DNA from: Hanleya hanleyi
Lineage: Eukaryota; Mollusca; Polyplacophora; Lepidopleurida; Hanleyidae
Length of the DNA stretch: 64,000 nt
Direction of reading: 5' to 3'
Assembly: GCA_036873755.1 (NCBI GenBank)
Contig: JAVTVY010020545.1
Span: 17,669 to 81,668 of the forward strand
Part shown: piece after piece, positions 57,060-64,000 of the stretch
How positions within the stretch are numbered: position 1 is the first letter of the stretch
How the letters are laid out: each line of letters opens with the position of its first letter
The notes under the pieces: generated by a model
The model's database searches: none
What the model saw: the letters and a program-made list of their open reading frames with translations, nothing else
What the model was told of the DNA's origin: nothing
Translations under genes and position numbers: made by a program

Positions 57060-60000
57060 AACAAGAGCCCAAGGGGCTTCAATATACGCCCGTATATCTG
57101 GAATTATATTGGTCCAAATTTCAAGGTTGTTTAATAGCCTTGATTCCAATTGGTAGCTAGCAATCCAGAGAAAGGTCTACAATTTTGTGCTTCTGAGAAT
57201 GTAACATATATCACATCTAAAATTGAATGATAAACTAAAATGAGCTTAACTCTTGGAAACTAGTTGACCTTGGAGCAAGAACCGAGAGCTCACATATCCC
57301 ACACTGAAATCGACAGTAGTCAAACACAAGAAAATAGTAGTTTTCCTGCAAATGCATTTCTTTCAGACGAGAGAATTTTTCATGAAGGAAGAAGAAAGTG
57401 ATGAAGTAAACCACATTCTTGAGTTGATAAACAGGTATGAAGTTCATAAAGGACCCCTCTCCCCGTTAAATTAGTAAAAGTATGGTTTTTATTTCACAAC
57501 AGTTTAACTAAATATAGCTGTTTCAAACACGGGAGACTCCACAGGACAAATGCCATATACATGTTGGGGAGAGAACTCTGAATATTCCAATCTAACACAT
57601 ATAGTCAGCTAAACTTGATTCAGTTTTGGGGGACTGTGACCTAGACCTTTGACAAATTGATGTATGGCTCCTCTTCGCCATGCGAGTAAGGTATTTGATA
57701 CCATTCCATACCATGAAACTAGAGATATCGCATGGACAACAAATGTTGATGGATGGACAGAACGCAAAATCGCATTACATGACCGCATCTTCGACAGGCA
57801 TATGAAAAAATGCGACTTAATGATATCTGATTTTGGAGTCACAGTGACCTTGACCTTTGACCTTGACCTAAATTTTGGTACACGACACATCGTCTTCCCG
57901 TCAATATATCAATGGACACAAAAAATGATTTTTATGAATTTCATGATTTTGGGGGTCACAGTGACCTTGACATTCGGCCTTGACCTACATTTTCGTACGT
58001 GGCACATCATGTCCCCCTAATGTATCTAGACACAAAAAAGTACTATTCTGGAGTCACAGTGACCATGACTATTGACCTTGACCTAAATTTTGGTACATGA
58101 CAAACCATCTCCCCGTAATTTCTCAATGGACACAAATAATCATGATTTTTAACAATTTCACGATTTTGGGGTCACAGTGACCTTGACCTTTGACCTGGAC
58201 CTACATTTTGGTATGTGACACATTGTGTCCCCCAAATGTATCTACGGACACAAAAAATGTTATTTTTAACAATTTCCTGGTTTTGGGGTCACAGTGACCT
58301 TTGACCTTGACCTAATTTTTGGTATGCGAACTTCATTTCCGTTATGCGAACTTCATTTCCCCCTATTGAATCCACTCACCAAAAATTAGTAATTTTGAGT
58401 GATTTCCTGATCTTTAAGCCACACTGACCTTTGATCTTGATTCTGGTGTCACAGTGATCTTGACTATTGACCTGGATCTAAATTTTGGTACATGACAAAA
58501 TGGCTACCCGTATTTTCTCAATCATGATCATGATTTTCAATAATTTCATGATTTTAGGTCACAGTGACCTTGACCTTTGACCTTGACCTACATTTTGATA
58601 TGTGACACATTGTGTCCCCCTAATGTATCCACTGACACAAAGAAATGTTATTTTTAATAATTTCCTAATTTTTGGGTCACAGTGACCTTTGACCTTCGAC
58701 CTTGACCTATATTTTGGTATGTGACACTTCATTTCCCCCTATTGAATCCACCAAAAAAATTAGAAATTTTTAATGATTTCATGATTTTTCGGTCACACTG
58801 ACCTTTGACCTCTGACCTCGACCTACATTTGGTATGCAACACATCGTTTCCCCCTAGGGCATCCACTCACCAAAAATTAGAACTGTAGATAGACATGTGG
58901 CTGTCGCCATCGGGACCCCTCGGGCCGGGCCCAGAGCAATTGTGGAAATAATGTTTCTGACGCCAACAACTCACATATTTGGGGTGGGCATAATTTTACC
59001 TGTATGATATAGATCGTAGACAGACAAAACAATATAGCAATAGAGCAGTGATTACCTATAGTAGATGTAGTCGAACGATTACTGTCTATTCACAGCAATC
59101 CACACAGGTTTGTGTGAACTCCTGAAAAACACATCCCATGGCACCGACTTTCAATAGGCTTCTGGTACTGGCTGTATTAAACAACTGTATGAAGTTTCAT
59201 TGTTGTGAGTGAAGGACTTTTGAGATAATGTGTTTACAAGGATATGGACCAACAGACATGTATAAAGGGGCAGAACTCCTGAAAAACACATCCGATTACA
59301 CCGACTTTCAATAGGCTTCTGGTACTGGCTGTATTAAACAACTGTATGAAGTTTCATTGTTGTGAGTGAAGGACTTTTTGAGATAATGTGTTTACAAGGA
59401 TAAAAACAGACAGACATGTATAAAGGGGCATAACTCCTGAAAAACACATCCAATGGCACCGACTTTCAATAGGCTTCTGGTACTGGTTGTATTAAACAAC
59501 TGTATGAAGTTTCATTGTTGTGAGTGAAGGACTTTTTGAGATAATGTGTTTACAAGGATATGGACCAACAGACATGTATAAAGGGGCATAACTCCTGAAA
59601 AACACATCCGATTACACCGACTTTGAATAGGCTTCTGGTACTAGCTGCATTAAACAACTGTATGAAGTTTCATTGTTGTGAGTGAAGGACTTTTTGAGAT
59701 AATGTGTTTACAAGGATAAAAACAGCCAGACATGTATAAAGGGGCATAACTCCTGAAAAACACATCCAATGGCACCGACTTTCAATAGGCTTCTGGTACT
59801 GGCTGTATTAAACAACTGTATGAAGTTTCATTGTTGTAAGTGAAGGACTTTTTGAGATAATGTGTTTACAAGGATATGATGGACAGACGAACGGACGGAC
59901 AGACGGACGGACAGACGGACGGACAGACGGACAGACGACGGAGGCAACGACAATACCGCTCGGGCAGAATCTGCCCGAGGGGTAAAAACTGTCAATGATC

Positions 60001-60384
60001 AATGATTTCCTGATTTTAGGCAACAGTGACCTTTGACCTCTGACCTCGACCTCATTTTTGGTACGCGACACATCGTGTCCACCTAGCGTATCCACTCACA
60101 AAAAATTGCAACTGTGGATAGAAAACGATCACAGATATAGACCGGACACGAACTCTTCTGTGATTTTCTGTTTTTTAGGCCAGTGACCTTTGACCTCTGA
60201 CCTTGACCTTCATTTTGGTACGCGACACATCGTCTCCCCGTAGGGTATTCAGTCACCAAAAATTAGAACTGTAGATAGAAAACTGTCCTAGATATAGACC
60301 GGACATGGGGGACGGACAGACGGATGGACGGACAGACGGACGGAAACCGCCATCACATAATACGTCCGCCTTTTGGCGGGCGTA
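57060..60384 (+). mobile_element. Pearl/Helentron-like element P6, copy B (contains P5)
   Basis: The 5' end is AACAAGAGCCCAAGGGGCTT then CAATATACGCCCG. A unique region follows to about 57620, then ~118-bp cores with GTCACAGTGACCTTGACC and TTTGACCTTGACCTA (57837-58880, 60000-60250). An ACGG/ATGG microsatellite (60312-60345) precedes the hairpin CGTCCGCCTTTTGGCGGGCG, which ends TATAAAAA. The 5' TACGCCCG is the inverse of the 3' CGGGCGTA. P5 interrupts it at 58888-59982. Confidence 0.7.
58888..59982 (+). mobile_element. Pearl/Helentron-like element P5 nested in P6B
   Basis: The 5' end is ATCGGGACCCCTCGGGCC. Five cores of 157-158 bp are marked by CTTTCAATAGGCTTCTGG (59161, 59318, 59476, 59634, 59792). 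An ACGG/ACAG microsatellite (59879-59940), the hairpin CTCGGGCAGAATCTGCCCGAG and GGGGTA follow. The 5' CCCCTCGGGC is the inverse of the 3' GCCCGAGGGG. Its removal restores the P6 core text GATAGA-AAACTGTC. The 158-bp core matches the ~160-bp cores known from bivalve pearl elements. Confidence 0.8.
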
Positions 60385-61968
60385 TAAAAATGGGGCCCTC
60401 TGGCAGACATTACAAATCAATCAGCATATACTCTAGTATCGTACATAATACCAGTGGTGGTGGTTGCTTTTTGTACCTGGCTGTAGAGATCCCGTATCTC
60501 CATTATTAACAAAAAGAATTGCTTTTATTCTCATGCATCATTAAGACAGTGAATTCTCATAATGTTTGTCCATAATTAATTATGTTATATATTGGAAAGA
60601 GCGTTAGGAGATTAATGATAAAAAAAATATTAAAGTGAGCCATTTCTGCCTCTTCCACTCTCCTGGACTGCGAGTCCAGGAGGCTGGAAAGGGGGTGGAT
60701 ATGGCCATTAGAAATGTTCAGTCTATTTAGTATATTCTTTTTCTTCTTCTTTTTTCTTCTGGGCTCATTGAACAGGAAAAGTAATAATAGCATAACTCAA
60801 AACAAATGTCTTCTTCTTTTGTCTCTTGGACTTTCGTTTTTCGACCCGAGAGAAGAGAAAGGCGGCATAACTGTTCTCCTTTGCTTTGTTGCGCATTCTG
60901 TTTCCTTAATTTTTCTTTGCTTTATTTTCTTTTTTTTTCTCTTGCTTATCTCTTTCCACAGATCAAACTCTTTACAGTTGACCTATTTCGGATATCATTT
61001 ACTGTAAGGGTTACAAAAAAGTAATACATGCAAAATACATGTAGATGCAAAATTTAAAAAAAAAATATTAAATAGTGCGATTCATTTATTGTGTGCACAC
61101 ATGATATAATGATACAATGTGTATACATATACTTTAGTAATAGTACTTGTCCAGTGAACAGTTGTCCCTTTTGAATTGTATATATGTACGCATGTGAGTA
61201 TGCTTTCGTGTGGGTGTGTGTGTGCAGGTACATGTATGTGTATATATTATGTGTGTACAGTATCTTATATAATTTGTGTATGTATGCGTGTATATAGGTT
61301 TATGGAGATGATTCATTTTAAAACAATGTTCATCAGCCAGGCAAGTTTTTATTTGTCCAGCTCCTCATGTTTCTTGTTGCTTTTAGTGTTCTGTGTTATT
61401 ACACAATGTATTGCTCATACGGCTTCCGCAAATAATTATTGACATTTATTCTATGGACAAAACCCAGTAAGCCCTTGTCATGTGGGTAATGTATGAGTGT
61501 TATGTATAAAATGATGACAACGTCAGAATGAATAAATGCCCAGTGGTTTTATCCAGGGCTTACTGGAAAAAAAAAAAGAAAAAAAAAAAGTTATACGGAA
61601 TTGACCATACATGCCATAAGGTTCTGCAGTGCCCCATGGTTAAGGTACACTGCATACAAGTTGTGTATGAATCTAGATATAACTCCGAGACAACAAAAGT
61701 TTAATAGCAGACAGATAAACAGAACTCGCTAGCTAGTATCGCATTATACAACCTAGACTAAATATGGGCGTACAAAAAGCAAGAAGGGTATTCCCCTGTG
61801 ATTACTGTATGGAGGAATTTGTGCATGATTATGATAATGTCGAGGGTTGATCAGACAAACCTCTGACCTACATGTATACTACCCCATTAACCATTTTACC
61901 CTTATCCGGCATGGGCAATTCATGTAAATGCAAATTTTCGGGCAAGAATTGAAAAAAAATTACATCCC
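60385..61968. other. Intron sequence with a hairpin and TG-rich tract
   Basis: A perfect 10-bp stem CTCCTGGACT/AGTCCAGGAG lies at 60660-60682. A TG/TA-rich stretch occurs at 61195-61300. The start of this region may hold the detached 3' end of the Tx1-like LINE. Poly-A/T tracts lie at about 60740, 60930 and 61570. No coding signal. Confidence 0.35.
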
Positions 61969-62902
61969 CATGGATTCATTCACGTCAGTTCTACGTACCG
62001 AATTTCGGTTCATAGATTGAGTTTAAAAACTCAATTTTCCAGTTCAAAACTGAATTATTTTGAGTAAAAAATCCATATTTTTCACCAAAATATTTATACT
62101 CAATTTGTGTGTTGGAAACTGAATTTTCAAGCTTCGTAAATTCGCAATTTCCAGGCCTGGCCTTTTGAGGAGCTCCATCGAGCTCCTAATTTTCTTTCGA
62201 GAAGCGTCATTTTCGCGCACCTCGGCTCGTCAGTGTGTGTTGTTGTTGTTACAATACCACCAAGCACTGTTCTTGGACCGCATTAGGAAAATCTATTTGA
62301 TATAATGCCTGCCTCACCTCATGACTTCCCAAGAACAGTTTCGCAGTCTTTCCCTGCCTTTATTCAATCAAAGTATACTTTAATAAACAAAGTAATTCCT
62401 GCCAACTTCTCCGTTTTTCATGGATGAAAAAGCATATGGAAGTAAAATGTTATTTTTCTACGTTTTTCACAAAAGACTTCCAATCAACTTTGGGACAGTT
62501 GTACTCATTTAACAAGATTTTGACACACTGTCACTTCATTTTGAGCATTTAATAGACCACTTATTTAAAAAAACTGTATAAATAGGTTTGTGAACAGGTT
62601 ATTTCTTTACAAACTTCAAGAAAAATATTGTTTTATCATTGCAAAGTATTTTACTTTGTCATTGATATAACTTGTGAATAATTGTTTTATTTAGCAAAGC
62701 AGGATGCCTGCTACTAAGTTGTAAATTTTATGTATTCTATTTAGTACAGAATTTAGTAAATCACCCTGGTTTGTAAAAAAATTATATACTCAACTTTAGG
62801 GGGGAAAATGCCGATAAATTTTATTTTAACTCAATTTGACTGTAAAAAAATCTCAATTTTCCGGACTTCGGTTCGTAAAATCTGGACTTCTATGAATCCC
62901 TG
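61969..62902. mobile_element. hAT-like element related to the CAGGGATTCATA family
   Basis: The left end is CATGGATTCATTCACGTCAG followed by TTCTACGTACCGAATTTCGG. The right end is the inverse, with CCGGACTTCGGTTCGTAAAA and CTTCTATGAATCCCTG, giving TIRs of about 40 bp. TTGAGTTT / AACTCAATTTT motifs are iterated at both ends. No clean target duplication is visible. It is non-autonomous. Confidence 0.6.
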
Positions 62903-62983
62903 CCTATATATATGAGTCACTGATATGTCTGACTATCCCCCCCGCATTACAGACAAGGCAGACTGATTCACGCGCTATTGAAT

Positions 62984-63052
62984 TATTGTGCTATGCTTAG
63001 TGGAGCATGATTACTTTCCAATAGTCATGCTCCAGTGAGCATAGCACAATCA
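62984..63052. repeat. Perfect-stem inverted repeat
   Basis: ATTGTGCTATGCT at 62985 pairs with AGCATAGCACAAT ending at 63050. Inside it TGGAGCATGA pairs with TCATGCTCCA. It is a compact hairpin of about 68 bp, 170 bp from an exon, and could be a small MITE remnant. Confidence 0.6.
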
Positions 63053-63224
63053 CGTTGGCTACTTCCCCCAAAATTGGTTTTCCTGCCAAGTTTGGGGAAA
63101 CGGTTTCAAGTACTTTACAAAATGTCAATTAAATTCAAAAGTTCTGTGTCAGTCCGATCTACATGATTAAATAGGGTAACCATGTATTGCATTATATGTA
63201 TATGTAATATGTAACTTGACTTAC

Positions 63225-63314
63225 CTTTATCATTATATGGAATATCCCCTGTACAATGAACACCAGTAAAGTGTCTTAGTTTATGTATGTACATTAAATT
63301 TAATCCGCGGCTTT
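63225..63314 (-). CDS. Host-gene exon (2nd)
   Basis: 90 bp: two bases, 29 codons, one base. The acceptor is excellent (CCACTTTCTTTCTTAG|AA) and the donor is canonical (AAAG|GTAAGT). The peptide is SRGLNLMYIHKLRHFTGVHC followed by TGDIPYNDK. It joins the first exon through G|AA (glutamate). The following intron is 26.6 kb and holds most of the retroelements. Confidence 0.8.
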
Positions 63315-63508
63315 CTAAGAAAGAAAGTGGAATATTGACTCATCTCAGTACACTGTGAAACCACTCCCAAATCTGATCAAGCTGTTTGAAATTCCACCAG
63401 CCGAGTATGTAATGCAGCTAACATTAACACATCTTCTCGGGGCAGTAACCCGGTTATTATCAACCACACTGAGGAATATGTCCAGTGAAGACTAATTGTG
63501 AAAATTAC

Positions 63509-63734
63509 CTGTCTTGCCAGTCAACCCAAGCGATGCCGTACAAAGCACACCTGTAATTAGCCAGTCAGGTAAATACAGCATGGTAAGTGAGCACCGGCTG
63601 ATGACAGGTGCCCACTCCGTCCCACTGGGCTGGTCCGATACCGGCACCGAGCCATCATCCCAGCAGTTCTTAATCAGCTGGCACACCAAGGTCCACTCCA
63701 AATCAGTGTGCATGGCCATCATCAACTTAACGTT
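63509..63734 (-). CDS. Host-gene exon (1st in the window)
   Basis: 226 bp: 75 codons plus one base. It starts in phase 0 after TTTTTCTTCTATAG and ends at ACAG|GTAATT. The peptide includes NVKLMMAMHTDLEWTLVCQL, IKNCWDDGSVP, ISRCSLTMLYLPDWLITGVL and ASLGLTGKT. It is tryptophan- and cysteine-containing and amphipathic. The 194-bp intron to the next exon is short. Upstream exons lie beyond 64000. Confidence 0.8.
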
Positions 63735-64000
63735 CTATAGAAGAAAAAATGGAAATTTATTTTAGTCTCCGCGATCAATAATGTATTGAAGGTTTTGTTG
63801 AAAGGCTCTGATGTGCCATGTCAACGACAGGCTAAAAGCATTCAGTTGTTAACAGGAAAGCAGTCATTACTAAACTTTGCTTTGTTACCTGTACAGATTC
63901 CCAATAAATCTTCTCATTACTCAGATGTGTAGCTATTGTATATTCCACAAAGTTGCATAGAGTCAAATAATGCAATTATATCGTAGGATGGAACTATGTG
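63735..64000. other. Intron sequence, nothing recognised
   Basis: The upstream intron of the host gene, AT-rich, with no further exon seen. Confidence 0.4.

Larger units (their letters stand above)
369..63734 (-). other. Multi-exon host gene spanning the window (partial, unidentified)
   Basis: Twelve minus-strand exons are proposed (transcript order): 63734-63509, 63314-63225, 36665-36467, 35709-35620, 29390-29303, 26856-26753, 26596-26511, 20585-20452, 19967-19774, 19708-19567, 828-677 and 522-369. Their summed length is 1659 bp, exactly 553 codons. Every phase matches its neighbour and no stop occurs. All introns are GT...AG: 194, 26559, 757, 6229, 2446, 156, 5925, 484, 65, 18738 and 154 bp. 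The protein is mixed helical and hydrophobic with one membrane-like stretch. I do not recognise the family. No start codon, stop codon or polyadenylation signal was found, so the gene continues beyond both ends. Seen: ORFs, splice dinucleotides and phases. Inferred: that all exons belong to one transcript. Extra phase-neutral exons in the long introns are possible. Confidence 0.7.

Noticed and set aside
61134..61442. ORFs across the TG/TA-rich tract
   Set aside because: Simple-sequence translation (alternating Thr/His and Cys/Val), not coding.
61597..61649. Possible short minus-strand exon (YLNHGALQNLMAC)
   Set aside because: No donor is convincing, and including it breaks the phase to the 36665-36467 exon.

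Overview
This is nuclear DNA from an animal. It contains spliceosomal introns with GT...AG ends, a tRNA-derived SINE with a V-type tail, non-LTR retrotransposons of two clades, a Tc1-like transposon and several tandem satellites. The most characteristic elements have about 120-200 bp tandem cores, an ACGG/ACAG microsatellite and a 3' hairpin, as described for oyster 'pearl' elements and Helentron-associated elements. This mix suggests a marine invertebrate, with a mollusc favoured. Species cannot be read from the sequence.

Host gene. Only one cellular gene is supported, and it runs on the minus strand across the whole window. Twelve exons could be threaded from 63734 down to 369. Their lengths and phases join without conflict into 553 codons with no stop, and both ends lie outside the window. 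I do not recognise the product. It is rich in hydrophobic and helical segments and has one clear membrane-like stretch. Its introns range from 65 bp to about 26.6 kb, and nearly everything else in the window lies inside them.

Layout. 0-0.83 kb: two exons. 0.83-19.57 kb: an 18.7-kb intron with a hAT-like MITE, a TTAA-type MITE, a nearly perfect Tc1-like element whose transposase carries an intron, nested degenerate arrays, a long inverted repeat of about 3.4 kb, a hAT-like insertion, a pearl-like element with eleven ~155-bp cores, a second TTAA MITE and a 37/74-bp satellite. 19.57-36.67 kb: eight exons, with introns holding a SINE, a foldback element, a CpG-rich TATA-containing island and a 37-bp satellite. 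36.67-63.22 kb: a 26.6-kb intron packed with retroelements. These include a 5'-truncated CR1/L2-like LINE, a 31-bp satellite split by a hAT-like element and further pearl-like elements. It also holds one L1/Tx1-type LINE broken by four insertions, the last of which contains a fifth. 63.2-63.7 kb: two exons.

The mobile elements give a relative history. The Tx1-like LINE came first. It was then hit by three pearl/Helentron-like elements and one TTAA element, all within its reading frame, and a further pearl-like element later landed inside one of those. All six pearl-like elements point the same way as the LINE and opposite to the host gene. No rRNA gene, functional tRNA gene, CRISPR array, operon or prokaryotic feature was seen.
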